Source of the DNA: Rhizobium sp. BK316
Lineage (GTDB): Bacteria > Pseudomonadota > Alphaproteobacteria > Rhizobiales > Rhizobiaceae
Assembly (NCBI RefSeq): GCF_014193695.1
Contig: NZ_JACHZR010000003.1
Location: 496,001-560,000, forward strand
DNA length: 64,000 nucleotides
Direction of reading: 5' to 3'
The position numbers and the translations under genes were made by a program. The first letter of the stretch is position 1. Each line of letters starts with the position of its first letter. Below the pieces are notes generated by a model. It had not been told where the DNA came from, ran no database searches, and saw only the letters and a list, made by a program, of their open reading frames with translations. Positions 15,848 through 24,262 of this stretch are shown piece by piece.

Positions 15848-16033
15848 ATGGACAGCAAGAGAACGTTCGATATCGCCGAATGCCATCAGGCCGCCAAAGG
15901 GCTGAAATCGAGCTGGCAGGACATGGCTGGCTCCGAGGCGCTGATCCGCGCGCTCGTCGCCGAACGCAACGGCGATACGTTGCTTGCCTTGTTCTGGACA
16001 GAGGTTCACCGGACGCTCTGCGAAGAGAAATAG
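15848..16033 (+). CDS. Small hypothetical protein divergent from cinR
   Basis: 61 aa, MDSKRTFDIAECHQAAKGLK, helical, with no signal peptide and no family I recognise. GGGGAGG six bases before the ATG is one of the best ribosome-binding sites in the window, which supports a real gene despite its size. A CinR-type box lies 50 bases before the start, so quorum control is plausible. It is convergent with the 108-aa gene at 16053-16379. Confidence 0.65.
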   Translation: MDSKRTFDIAECHQAAKGLKSSWQDMAGSEALIRALVAERNGDTLLALFWTEVHRTLCEEK

Positions 16034-16052
16034 TCACTCCTTTGTCGTTACA

Positions 16053-16379
16053 TCAGTTATGAATTCCTTCGATATGGACGGGACTGCCGAGCGCCCGCCG
16101 GATTGGCTGCTGCGCAGCTTCCGCGATGATTTCCGCGCGCAGCAAGGTATTTGGCGGTCCCGAAAAGCTCTCCTGCCATTCCTCCGCTTCGATCGTTTCT
16201 TCGGCGAGAATGCCTGACGCATCGAGCCGGACGATGTGATCGCTCATTGCGCCGCGAATATCTGCCGTTCCCGAAACTGGCCCCAAAATGGTCGTGCCCG
16301 AGGGAATATCGAAGGGCACTTGGAAACAGAGATCATTCGCCTGGCTGGAACGTGTGACATGGACGGTGAATTCGGTCAT
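16053..16379 (-). CDS. Hypothetical protein, 108 aa
   Basis: 108 aa, beginning MTEFTVHVTRSSQANDLCFQ, acidic, with alternating beta-strand pattern in the first half and a C-terminal helix. No signal peptide and no family recognised. The ribosome-binding site is weak. The opposite strand carries a shorter frame at 16060-16217, but the minus-strand product has the more natural amino-acid composition. Its start lies beside a region with no other gene. Confidence 0.5.
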   Translation of the reverse strand: MTEFTVHVTRSSQANDLCFQVPFDIPSGTTILGPVSGTADIRGAMSDHIVRLDASGILAEETIEAEEWQESFSGPPNTLLRAEIIAEAAQQPIRRALGSPVHIEGIHN

Positions 16380-16759
16380 GGAGCGGCCATCGGCGAAGGT
16401 TCGGATACGTCGTGTAAAGCAGCAAGATGACAGGCATATCGCGAACGTATCTCACCGGCCATCAAGGCAGATGGCATATGAACACGTCTTCACATTCTTT
16501 CGTTAGATAATTGCGGTCTGGTATCGCAAGCAAGACGCTCGAAACAAAGTACAACAAAATATCCAGCATATTCGGGCACCTCACTCAAATATGCTTGACG
16601 GATCGTTACGCTGCAGCGCAGAGGTGTTTGTGGAAACGATTACACAGCAGGTTGTTGTATCATATTGGGAGGATGGCCGGTATTGCGCGGTGGACGCACA
16701 GCGCCTTGCGCGGAGACCGCGTGAAAGCCGCCCGATGGCGGCAAGGCCGGCCCAATGGA
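16380..16759. other. Intergenic region of 380 bases upstream of the glycosidase-like gene
   Basis: No gene of its own is visible. It is AT-richer than the flanks around 16480-16600 and contains a LacI-like dyad at 16629-16646, so it is probably the control region of the DUF5054 gene. Confidence 0.45.
16629..16646 (+). promoter_or_regulatory. LacI-family-like operator
   Basis: TGTGGAAACGATTACACA is an imperfect 18-bp dyad with a central CG and the AAACG core typical of LacI/GalR-family operators. It lies about 115 bases before the DUF5054 gene. No LacI-family gene is in the window, so the regulator would be encoded elsewhere. Confidence 0.45.
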
Positions 16760-18706
16760 ATGAAAATGACCGAAAAGCGTGTGCATCTGGTCTTCAAGAC
16801 CCATCTCGACATCGGCTTTACGGATCATGCCGAAAAAGTCCGCCGTCAATATCACGAGCGCTTCATCCCGCAGGCGATCGAGACCGGCGCGCATTTCCAT
16901 GCCGAAAACCCTGAAGAGCCGAAGTTCATCTGGACAACGGGCGCATGGCTGATCTGGGATCATCTGAATTCGCGCTCGCCGGCCGAGGTTGCAGCGCTCG
17001 AGCAGGCGATCGAGCGGGGACTCATCCGCTGGCACGGGCTGCCCTTCACCACCCACACGGAGCTGATGTCGTCAGACCTGTTTCGCGCCGGTCTTTCCTA
17101 TTCGCAGGAGCTCGACCGCCGTTTCGGCAGGACGACGATTGCGGCGAAGATGACCGACGTTCCCGGCCACACGCTCGGCATGGTGCCTTTGCTGGCCGAG
17201 GCCGGCATCCGCTTCCTGCATCTCGGCGTCAACACCGCTTCCCCGCCGCCTGATGTGCCCGATGTTTTCCGCTGGCGCGCGCCAGACGGAGCGGAAGTCG
17301 TCGTCATGTACCAGCGCTCCTATGGCGAGACCTATTTCCCCGAAGGTTTCGACGACGGGCTGAGCTTTGCGCATACGCAGGACAATATCGGTCCGCAGAG
17401 CGTGCCGCAGACTGCCGAAGCCTATCGCGACATGCGCCGCCATGAGCCTGACGCGATCATCCGCGCGGCGACGCTGGAGGATTATGGTGCGATCCTCTGG
17501 GACAAGCGCGAGCGCTTTCCAGTGCTGGAGCTGGAGTTGGGCGACAGCTGGATCCATGGCAGCGCCGCCGATCCCTTGAAGACGGCGAAATTTCTGGCCC
17601 TGCAGCGGCTCTATGACCGTTTTGCCGGCGAGGGGCTCAATACGCGGCGGCTCGCCTTTGGGCGCGGGCTTGCCATGGTGGCGGAGCATACGTGCGGGGT
17701 GGATATCAAATCCTACCTGCGCGACGACAGGGCCTGGGCAAAAGCCGATTTCAAAACTGCTCGCAAAACGGACTACCGGTTCGCCTATACCGAGGCTTCG
17801 TGGGACGAGCAGCGCGGCTATATCGACCAGGCCGTCGCCGAACTCGATGCCGACGACCAGCAGCAGGCACAGGCTGTGCTTGCGGAGCTTTTTGCGCCGT
17901 CGCTCGTCGACAGCATGAGCCGTGAAACCCGTCTCAGCACCGGCGGCTGGTCGATCGAGCTGAATGAGGTGACGGGTGATGTCACGGCGCTCACATCACC
18001 GCAGGGCCGGCGGATCACCGGCCGTGCTGGCTCTCTGATCGCCTATCGCTATGAGAGTTACGACGCTGCAGACGTCAACAGGCATATGGACAGCTATCTC
18101 ACTCATCGCCAAGAATGGGCGGTGCTGGATCACGACAAGCCGGGGCTTGGCCGTTCTGGTGCTGCGCTCTCCAAGGTTTTCGTGCCTGATCTTAAGAGTG
18201 CCGGCGAGGGAGGGCTTCTGCTGTCCATGCCCACTGAGGCCGTTGAACGCTTCGGCGCACCGCGCCAGCTTGCCGTTGCGTTTTCGGTCGATGGCGATAC
18301 CTTGCAACTGCGACTTACGCTGCGCGACAAGCCGGCGAACCGCATGCCGGAGGCAAGTTTCCTTTCCTTTACGCCCGAGGATACAAAGGGCTGGGCTTTC
18401 AGGAAGATGGGTCTCTGGCACCCATCCGGAAATTTTGCCAGATCCGGTGGAGCGCAGCTTCAGGCCGTGACGGCAGTCCGTGGCGACTTCGAGGATGCTG
18501 GAGGGGATGCCGGGGCGCTCGTCATCGAGCCCCTAGACACGCCGCTGGTCGCGCCGCAGAGCTGGGATTTCATGAGTTTCTGCAAAGGTTTACCGGATTT
18601 TGAAGAGGGAATCCGCTTCAACCTGCAAAACAATAAATGGGGAACCAATTTCCCGATGTGGTGGGAAGGCGATTTCTCGGCCCGTTTCCGGGTCAGTTTG
18701 GAATAG
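16760..18706 (+). CDS. DUF5054 protein, glycoside hydrolase family 38-like
   Basis: 648 aa from ATG 16760 (second ATG at 16766); the frame is open back to 16511 but those residues look untranslated. The opening VHLVFKTHLDIGFTDHAEKV has the HxDxGF-type metal-site motif of alpha-mannosidase-like GH38 enzymes. Also present are FIWTTGAWLIWDHL, PFTTHTELMS, and TDVPGHTLGMVPLLAEAGI with the expected catalytic-domain acidic residue. DUF5054 proteins are predicted glycosidases of unknown substrate. There is no signal peptide, so it should act on imported sugar in the cytoplasm. The LacI-like dyad upstream fits carbohydrate control. Confidence 0.8.
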   Translation: MKMTEKRVHLVFKTHLDIGFTDHAEKVRRQYHERFIPQAIETGAHFHAENPEEPKFIWTTGAWLIWDHLNSRSPAEVAALEQAIERGLIRWHGLPFTTHTELMSSDLFRAGLSYSQELDRRFGRTTIAAKMTDVPGHTLGMVPLLAEAGIRFLHLGVNTASPPPDVPDVFRWRAPDGAEVVVMYQRSYGETYFPEGFDDGLSFAHTQDNIGPQSVPQTAEAYRDMRRHEPDAIIRAATLEDYGAILWDKRERFPVLELELGDSWIHGSAADPLKTAKFLALQRLYDRFAGEGLNTRRLAFGRGLAMVAEHTCGVDIKSYLRDDRAWAKADFKTARKTDYRFAYTEASWDEQRGYIDQAVAELDADDQQQAQAVLAELFAPSLVDSMSRETRLSTGGWSIELNEVTGDVTALTSPQGRRITGRAGSLIAYRYESYDAADVNRHMDSYLTHRQEWAVLDHDKPGLGRSGAALSKVFVPDLKSAGEGGLLLSMPTEAVERFGAPRQLAVAFSVDGDTLQLRLTLRDKPANRMPEASFLSFTPEDTKGWAFRKMGLWHPSGNFARSGGAQLQAVTAVRGDFEDAGGDAGALVIEPLDTPLVAPQSWDFMSFCKGLPDFEEGIRFNLQNNKWGTNFPMWWEGDFSARFRVSLE

Positions 18707-18714
18707 CCGTGCGT

Positions 18715-18963
18715 TCAACCGGCCCGCGACACCTTTTGGCGTTGGTAGCCGAGAGCGGCCGGCCTGCGTGGTTTCGGCGCTTTCGGGCGAAATTTGACGA
18801 GGACTTCATTGCCATCCGTCGAGGCACGAGTGCGCTCTAGCCTCTCTCGTTCGGCCGTTGCCTGGAGCCAATGTTCGGCGTCGCGACCGTGCGGCCTGCC
18901 TTCCGCTTCCCAGATCGCATAGGCTCGCTTGCATATCCACTCATGCCGGGAGGTGTTGCTCAT
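18715..18963 (-). CDS. DUF2934 domain small protein (second copy)
   Basis: 82 aa from the ATG at 18963, which has AAGGA eight bases before it; an earlier in-frame ATG at 19011 is unsupported. The core EWICKRAYAIWEAEGRPHGRDAEHW matches DUF2934 and is close to the protein at 13518-13748. The C-terminal part is basic and proline-rich (FRPKAPKPRRPAA). It is convergent with the glycosidase-like gene, nine bases apart. The function is unknown. Confidence 0.8.
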   Translation of the reverse strand: MSNTSRHEWICKRAYAIWEAEGRPHGRDAEHWLQATAERERLERTRASTDGNEVLVKFRPKAPKPRRPAALGYQRQKVSRAG

Positions 18964-19060
18964 CGTTCCGTCCTTCTTGCGCCGATCTTTTTCCCGCGAT
19001 CGATTCCACACGATTGGCCTCCCGCCAAAGGCGGTACCTCAAGCTGATCTTGTAGAAGGA

Positions 19061-19079
19061 GCCGGCAAAATATGCCGGC
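19061..19079 (-). repeat. Perfect 7-bp hairpin between two small genes
   Basis: GCCGGCA, AAATA, TGCCGGC. It lies between the 71-aa gene ending at 19198 and the DUF2934 gene starting at 18963, both on the minus strand, and could act as a weak terminator. On the minus strand it is not followed by a T-run. Confidence 0.35.
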
Positions 19080-19197
19080 ATTTCGATGGGGCCGCATGGC
19101 GTTTTGCCATGCTCACCGGAAGAACGATTTCACCCGAGATGTGTTCCCGACATATTCGGTGAAATTTCGCTTCAGGAGGCCGTAGAGGCAGGAGCGG

Positions 19198-19413
19198 TCA
19201 TTCTGGGCGTGACCGCTCGCTGTTGGCTTCGTCGTGTTTGACGTTCCAGTCCTTATGCGACCTCTGGCCGGGCGGTGTGCGATGGATAGTGGCATCATCG
19301 GAATGGGTGATGTCGCGCGGCTTAGCGCTGGAGACGCCGTTGTTGCGGCGGCCCTCGTCCGAACGGGCGAACTGTCCTTCGGCATCTTTGCGGATTTTGT
19401 CTTTGCCGTTCAC
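19198..19413 (-). CDS. Hypothetical small hydrophilic protein
   Basis: 71 aa from a GTG at 19413 preceded by AGGA. The sequence (MNGKDKIRKDAEGQFARSDE) is very charged, low in hydrophobic residues and probably disordered, resembling the small hydrophilic stress proteins common in rhizobia. Its start lies 9 bases after the stop of the upstream 68-aa gene, so the two form an operon driven by the stress promoter at 19662-19686. No family recognised. Confidence 0.6.
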   Translation of the reverse strand: MNGKDKIRKDAEGQFARSDEGRRNNGVSSAKPRDITHSDDATIHRTPPGQRSHKDWNVKHDEANSERSRPE

Positions 19414-19422
19414 GATCCTGAC

Positions 19423-19629
19423 CTACTCGCGGATACGGTCGGGCTGAACTGGCGGACGGCGCTTGGCCGCCATCAACAAGTCCAGCTCGACGGAAGACGG
19501 ACCGAAACGCGTGAAGAGGCTTTCGGCCTGTTCGTTCTTGAGGCCGTATTTGGTGGCGAATTCGTGAAGACTATAGGGGCGGCCACGCAGGGTGCGGCTG
19601 CGTCGTTCAGGTTGGTGAATTTGCGTCAT
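19423..19629 (-). CDS. Hypothetical small protein under a stress promoter
   Basis: 68 aa from the ATG at 19629 (MTQIHQPERRSRTLRGRPYS), with GGGGAG upstream. The block YSLHEFATKYGLKNEQAESLFTRFG is a short helical module similar in pattern to DUF3606, ending in SSVELDLLMAAKRR; the match is weak. The longer frame back to 19827 is rejected because the stress promoter lies inside it. It is the first gene of a two-gene operon with the 71-aa protein. Confidence 0.65.
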   Translation of the reverse strand: MTQIHQPERRSRTLRGRPYSLHEFATKYGLKNEQAESLFTRFGPSSVELDLLMAAKRRPPVQPDRIRE

Positions 19630-19948
19630 TGCTGATCTCCCCAGACTGCTTGCTGGGGAAAAACCGGTCAGCGCCTTAAAGGTTCCAAAATCGGCCTTTC
19701 CGATGCCGTCTACAGGCGAAGCCGCTGTTTGAGCCTGTCCCAGCAACAAAAAATGCCGGCAAGTCTCAATGAATTTCAATCGGTTAGAACTTGCCGCGAG
19801 CAGTGCGCTCAGAAATGGCTTTATCACGCCTGTGTTACTCTATAAAATGAATCGTGTATCCGGTCCGAAGGAGGAGCCGAGCTGTTGTTTCCGCGTCGAT
19901 CCGGACCGGGTCTTGAGGAAGCTGGCTTAATCCACAGAGGAGACAGAC
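19630..19948. other. Divergent control region with no gene
   Basis: 319 bases between the 68-aa gene and the 127-aa gene at 19949. It holds the stress promoter for the minus-strand operon (19662-19686). Towards the plus-strand gene there is a TATAAA at 19841-19846 that could be a -10 element, with only a poor -35. I see nothing else. Confidence 0.4.
19662..19686 (-). promoter_or_regulatory. EcfG/RpoE2-type stress promoter for the 68-aa gene
   Basis: On the minus strand GGAAC (19686-19682), 17 bases, GTT followed by TTT (19664-19659). This is the same arrangement as the promoters at 13781-13805 and 20375-20399. It lies 33 bases from the ATG at 19629. Confidence 0.68.
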
Positions 19949-20332
19949 ATGATGAATGCACTGCCGCCACTTCACAACGGACATGCACCGTTTACCCTGC
20001 AGCAGCTCTTCCGCGAGGCGCTTTACGCCTATGAGGAATGGGACAGCGAATTGACGGAGCCGATCGTTACCTATGAAGGCAGGGTCATCCCGATCAGCTT
20101 CGTTTTCGAAGCCATGCGCGAATGCACCGATATCGTCCCGGCCAATATCGTCAGCGCCGTCACCGAACGGTTGACCAAGCCCTGGGAAGGCGAGGGACCG
20201 TTGGACCAGATGACCTTTTCCACGGCGGCGCGCGTGCTGCGCGTTCTGGTGCGCAAGCGCCTTCTTGCCAATGGTACGCCTGATATCGCAGCACTTTCGA
20301 CGCGCGCATCCGAAGGCGAACCGCGCGAATAG
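19949..20332 (+). CDS. Hypothetical protein, 127 aa
   Basis: 127 aa, start supported by GAGGAG six bases before the ATG. It is acidic and helical, soluble, with a segment YEEWDSELTEPIVTYEGRVIPISFVFEAMREC that looks like a small conserved domain. I know similar proteins only as rhizobial hypotheticals. It is followed after an 11-bp perfect hairpin by the DUF4174 gene, which has its own stress promoter. Confidence 0.65.
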   Translation: MMNALPPLHNGHAPFTLQQLFREALYAYEEWDSELTEPIVTYEGRVIPISFVFEAMRECTDIVPANIVSAVTERLTKPWEGEGPLDQMTFSTAARVLRVLVRKRLLANGTPDIAALSTRASEGEPRE

Positions 20333-20338
20333 CCCTAC

Positions 20339-20364
20339 AGGATCGCGGCATTGGCCGCGATCCT
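20339..20364 (+). terminator. Perfect 11-bp hairpin after the 127-aa gene
   Basis: AGGATCGCGGC and GCCGCGATCCT pair around a 4-base loop, seven bases after the stop. No T-run follows, so it may be a rho-dependent end or an mRNA stabiliser rather than an intrinsic terminator. Confidence 0.5.
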
Positions 20365-20374
20365 CTCCCATTCG

Positions 20375-20399
20375 GGAACCGTGCTCATTTCCAGCCGTT
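20375..20399 (+). promoter_or_regulatory. EcfG/RpoE2-type stress promoter for the DUF4174 gene
   Basis: GGAAC (20375-20379), 16 bases, CGTT (20396-20399), an exact match to the general-stress sigma consensus. It ends 27 bases before the ATG at 20427 and follows directly after the hairpin that ends the previous gene. Confidence 0.78.
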
Positions 20400-20426
20400 G
20401 AAACAGGCAGAGAAGGAATGAGCACC

Positions 20427-20834
20427 ATGTTGAAATCCATCCTGCAAGAAATCATCGGATCCGGCGTCCGCAAGCCTCATCTGCCGCGATCGCTGGAACA
20501 GTTCCTGGGCGAGAAGAATATCTTGATCGTCTTTGCCGACGCCGAGGACGACAGGCCGATCATTCAGGACGAATTGCTGCGCAAATCGCAGATGCGGCTG
20601 ATCGAAGACGATATCGAGGTCTTCACCATTGCCGGCGGCGGTGCATTCTCCCTATTCGAGGATGGACATGACCTTGATGCCGACGATGTGCGCGAACAGC
20701 TTCAGGGGCCGCTCAGCGGCGAATTCGGGTTGGTGCTGATCGGCACGGACGGCAAGGTCAAGCTGCGCTCCAGCGAACCGATGAGCGCGGAGGAAATCAG
20801 CCGCGCCGCCGATATCCATTCACCAGGCCACTGA
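20427..20834 (+). CDS. DUF4174 domain protein
   Basis: 135 aa from the ATG at 20427; AAGGA at 20413-20417 gives nine-base spacing, whereas the ATG at 20418 abuts it. The core ILIVFADAEDDRPIIQDELLR and the ending GEFGLVLIGTDGKVKLRSSEPM match DUF4174, a thioredoxin-like fold that lacks the catalytic cysteines. No signal peptide with this start. Its promoter places it in the general stress response. The exact role is unknown. Confidence 0.8.
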   Translation: MLKSILQEIIGSGVRKPHLPRSLEQFLGEKNILIVFADAEDDRPIIQDELLRKSQMRLIEDDIEVFTIAGGGAFSLFEDGHDLDADDVREQLQGPLSGEFGLVLIGTDGKVKLRSSEPMSAEEISRAADIHSPGH

Positions 20835-20838
20835 TCTC

Positions 20839-21549
20839 TCAGAGTTCGAATGCTTCCTTGAGGCCGAGGCTCTTGCGTTCGCGCAGGTCGAGATCAGCCT
20901 CGATATGGGCGATATGGTGCAGCATCAGATGGCAGGCGCGGTCGAGTTCCTTGCGTTCGATCGCCTCGATGATGTCCCCGTGCTCGACATGGCCGCAGCT
21001 TGAGACCGTCGATTGCCCGTAAAGCGCGATCACCAGGGATGAGCGGGCGACCAGCTCTTCCATGAAGCGCTGCATGATCGCATTACCGGATATAGCCGCG
21101 AGCGTCAGGTGGAAATCGCCCGAGGCCTTGATCTCTGCCCGTCTTGCCGTCTGGCCGCGTTCGCTCATCAGCCGGCCTTCCTCCAAAAGCAATTGCTTCA
21201 GGTGCTGGATATCGGATGGTGTGATGCGGGCGGCAGCTTCCCGCAGGATGCCGGGCTCGACCAATCGGCGGGCGGCAAAAATCTGCCGGGCCTCTTCCGG
21301 GGAGGGATAGGCGACGAAAGCCCCGCGGTTCTTTTCGACGCTGACGAGACCTTCATAGGATAGCGCCTGCAAGGCAGCGCGCGCCAGCGTGCGGCTGACA
21401 TTGAAGAGATTGCCGACATCGCTTTCCGACAGTTTCGTGCCGGGGGACAGCCGCCGCTCGACGATCGCGTCCCTGATCGCATCGCGGATCTGCGGGACGC
21501 CCGTATCCTGGGCATCGTCTTGGCTCATGGCGCTGGCGGCAGATTTCAT
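20839..21549 (-). CDS. GntR-family regulator, FCD subfamily
   Basis: 236 aa. N-terminal winged helix: IRDAIRDAIVERRLSPGTKLSESDVGNLFNVSRT (about residues 20-60). The C-terminal FCD ligand domain has the metal-binding pattern with FHLTLAAISGN, HVEHGDIIEAIERKE and HHIAHIEADL. FCD regulators usually sense small carboxylates or amino-acid derivatives. It is divergent from the polyamine-type ABC operon at 21818 and probably controls it. A GTATAC-centred dyad between them at 21635-21646 is a candidate operator. Confidence 0.88.
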   Translation of the reverse strand: MKSAASAMSQDDAQDTGVPQIRDAIRDAIVERRLSPGTKLSESDVGNLFNVSRTLARAALQALSYEGLVSVEKNRGAFVAYPSPEEARQIFAARRLVEPGILREAAARITPSDIQHLKQLLLEEGRLMSERGQTARRAEIKASGDFHLTLAAISGNAIMQRFMEELVARSSLVIALYGQSTVSSCGHVEHGDIIEAIERKELDRACHLMLHHIAHIEADLDLRERKSLGLKEAFEL

Positions 21550-21634
21550 GAAATCGGTTTCCTTGATGTCAGTAAAACCATAGCCGTCTTCGTCTCAAAA
21601 GTTAAACGGATTTTGTGAGCAGAATTTAGTCAGA

Positions 21635-21646
21635 ATTGTATACGAT
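21635..21646. promoter_or_regulatory. Candidate FCD-GntR operator
   Basis: ATTGTATACGAT, a 12-bp dyad around GTATAC with one mismatched pair. FCD regulators commonly bind TTGTATACAA-like sites. It lies in the AT-rich interval between the regulator and the ABC operon. Confidence 0.5.
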
Positions 21647-21817
21647 TTTCTGCACGAATTGAGCACGAAAGCCCATTTTGTGTGCAGCGCGAAAAATGTC
21701 CGCTCTTTCGCCAGGGGGCATTCTGTCATGAAAAATTCATGATTTGCAAGGGTTTGGAATGCGCCCATTAAATTGGCACGGCAGATGCATCGTCATTCTC
21801 GAACAGAGGAAGACACG

Positions 21818-22906
21818 ATGTCGAAAGCGGCAGAGATCGATATAGCATCCGTTTCCAAGGTCTATGGCGCGACCACCGCAGTGCATGCCATCAGCCTTAA
21901 AATCCCGGCAGGTTCCTATTGCTGCTTCCTGGGTCCTTCAGGCTGCGGCAAGACCTCGACGCTGCGCATGATCGCCGGTCACGAGACCATTTCATCGGGC
22001 GATGTCCGCCTCGGCAACGTCGTCGTCACCGATTTCCCGCCGGCAAAGCGCGGCACGGCGATGATGTTCCAGTCCTACGCGCTGTTTCCCCATCTCGACC
22101 TTATCGACAATGTTGCTTTCAGCCTGAAGATGAAGGGTGTCGACAAGGACGAACGTCGCGCCAAGGCGCTCGACATGCTGAAGCTCATGCAGATGGATGG
22201 CTATGCAGCCCGCCGACCGGCGCAGCTTTCGGGCGGCCAGCAGCAGCGCGTGGCGCTGGCGCGTGCGCTGATTACCGATCCGGAAGCTTTGCTGCTCGAC
22301 GAGCCGCTCTCCGCGCTCGACCCGTTCCTGAAGATCCGCATGCGGGCGGAGCTGAAGAAGCTGCAGAAGACGCTCGGCATCACGTTCGTGCATGTGACGC
22401 ACAGCCAGGAAGAGGCGATGGCGCTCGCCGACCTGATCGTCATCATGAATGACGGGCGCATCGAACAGGCCGCTGCACCGCGCGACGTTTTCGAGAAGCC
22501 GGCAACTGCCTTCGTTGCGCGTTTCATGGGCGATCATAACGTGCTCTCCGGCCGGGTGACATCGAGCGAGAACGGCGTTGTCGTGATGCAGGTGCCGGAG
22601 GGGCAGAGCTTTTCCGTGCGCGGGACCGGCAGGGAGATCGGCGAGCCCATCGATATCGGCATCCGCACCGACCGCGTGCGCCTCCAGGTGGCGACCGAAT
22701 GGACCCTCGGCTTCAACGGTATCGTCTCCAACATCGAATATCGCGGCTCCTCGGTGAAGATCACCGTGTTCGGAGCCGGAAGCGACGACTTCACCGTCAT
22801 CGCAAGTGACAGCGACTATTTCGCAAAGCCGGTCTCGGTCGGCGATGCGGTGTCTCTGAGTTGGGCTCTGGAGGACGCCGTCCTCCTCGGCCGCGTTTCC
22901 GCGTGA
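21818..22906 (+). CDS. ABC importer ATP-binding protein, polyamine type (PotA-like)
   Basis: 362 aa from ATG 21818 with GAGGAA upstream. Walker A GPSGCGKTS, Q-loop FQSYALFPH, signature LSGGQQQRVALARAL, Walker B LLLDEPLSALD and the switch histidine in VHVTHSQEEAM are all intact. A C-terminal TOBE-type domain (about residues 240-360) is typical of PotA/PhnT-like importers. First gene of an operon with a binding protein, two permeases, a racemase and UPF0303. Confidence 0.9.
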   Translation: MSKAAEIDIASVSKVYGATTAVHAISLKIPAGSYCCFLGPSGCGKTSTLRMIAGHETISSGDVRLGNVVVTDFPPAKRGTAMMFQSYALFPHLDLIDNVAFSLKMKGVDKDERRAKALDMLKLMQMDGYAARRPAQLSGGQQQRVALARALITDPEALLLDEPLSALDPFLKIRMRAELKKLQKTLGITFVHVTHSQEEAMALADLIVIMNDGRIEQAAAPRDVFEKPATAFVARFMGDHNVLSGRVTSSENGVVVMQVPEGQSFSVRGTGREIGEPIDIGIRTDRVRLQVATEWTLGFNGIVSNIEYRGSSVKITVFGAGSDDFTVIASDSDYFAKPVSVGDAVSLSWALEDAVLLGRVSA

Positions 22907-22935
22907 CCTTCAGCATCAAAAAAAGGGGAACTGCC

Positions 22936-24237
22936 ATGACGACTGAAACGAAAACCACGACTAAAGCGGAAAAGGGTATTTCCCGCCGCTCGCTCCTGAA
23001 GACGGGTGCTGCCGCCGTCGGCGCCATTGCCGGCTCGGGCGCCATCACCGGCTTCCCAACCATCTGGGCGCAGACGAACATCACGCTTCGCCAGTTCGGC
23101 ACCGGCGTTTCGAACATCAATGCGATCGCCGAGAAGTGCAAAGCCGATCTCGGCATCACGCTGGAGATGACGGCGACCGATTCCGATGCCGCTGCCCAGC
23201 GCGCCGTCACCCAGCCCGACAGCTACGACATTGCCGATATCGAATACTGGATCCTGAAAAAGGTCTATCCGGCCGGCGTCATCCAGCCGATGGATGTGAA
23301 GAAGCTGAAATATTACGACCAGGTCGTGCCGCTCTTCAAGAACGGCAAGCTGAAGCCAGACAGCGTCATTGCCCAGGGCACGGCGCCGCACACCGTTGGC
23401 TATGTCGAAAGCAAGGATGCCAAGACTTTCGCCAAGGGGGAGACCGAGCTCTTCACCATGATGCCGACGATCTACAATGCCGATACGCTCGGCATTCGCC
23501 CCGACCTCGTCGGCCGCGAGATCACCACCTGGGCTGATATCATGGATCCGAAGTTCAAGGGCAAGACCTCGATCCTCAACATCCCGTCGATCGGCATCAT
23601 GGACGCCGCGATGATCATGGAAGCTCTGGGCAACATCAAATATGCCGACAAGGGCAACATGACCAAGGCGGAGATCGACAAGACGATCGAGTTCCTGATC
23701 AAGGCAAAGCAGGACGGCCAATTCCGCGCCTTCTGGAAGAGCTTCGACGAATCGGTCAACCTGATGGCATCGGGCGAAGTCGTCATCCAGTCCATGTGGT
23801 CGCCGGCCGTCGCCGCCGTCCGCTCCAAGGGCATTGCCTGCAAATATCAGCCGCTCAAGGAAGGCTATCGTTCATGGGGTGGCGGTCTCGGCCTCGCCGC
23901 GCACCTCAAGGGCGCGCAGCTCGACGCCGCCTACGAGTATATCAATTGGTACACCTCTGGCTGGGTCGGCGGCTATCTCAACCGTCAGGGCTACTACTCC
24001 GCTTGCATGGATACGGCCAAGAACTTCATGACGGCAGACGAATGGGGCTATTGGATCGAAGGCAAGGCGGCGCAGGGCGATATCCTTTCGCCGGAAGGCA
24101 AGGTCATGGAAAAGGCTGGTGCTGTTCGCGATGGCGGTTCGTTCGAAGAGCGCATGGGTCATGTGGCGTGCTGGAACTCCGTCATGGATGAAGACCGCTA
24201 CATGGTCCGCCGCTGGAACGAATTCATCGCGGCGTAA
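22936..24237 (+). CDS. Extracellular solute-binding protein, Tat-exported, polyamine type
   Basis: 433 aa from ATG 22936. The N-terminus has a twin-arginine signal (ISRRSLLKTGAAAVGAIAG) instead of a Sec signal, so the protein is probably exported folded. The body is a class with PotD/PotF-like features (GITGFPTIWAQTNITLRQFG, VGYVESKDAKTFAKGE). It should deliver a cationic or small organic solute to the permeases encoded after it. The ligand is not deducible; the racemase in the same operon points to hydantoins or amino-acid derivatives. A palindromic repeat follows the stop. Confidence 0.87.
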   Translation: MTTETKTTTKAEKGISRRSLLKTGAAAVGAIAGSGAITGFPTIWAQTNITLRQFGTGVSNINAIAEKCKADLGITLEMTATDSDAAAQRAVTQPDSYDIADIEYWILKKVYPAGVIQPMDVKKLKYYDQVVPLFKNGKLKPDSVIAQGTAPHTVGYVESKDAKTFAKGETELFTMMPTIYNADTLGIRPDLVGREITTWADIMDPKFKGKTSILNIPSIGIMDAAMIMEALGNIKYADKGNMTKAEIDKTIEFLIKAKQDGQFRAFWKSFDESVNLMASGEVVIQSMWSPAVAAVRSKGIACKYQPLKEGYRSWGGGLGLAAHLKGAQLDAAYEYINWYTSGWVGGYLNRQGYYSACMDTAKNFMTADEWGYWIEGKAAQGDILSPEGKVMEKAGAVRDGGSFEERMGHVACWNSVMDEDRYMVRRWNEFIAA

Positions 24238-24262
24238 AGCTGGGTCGGCGTTTGCCGCTTTT

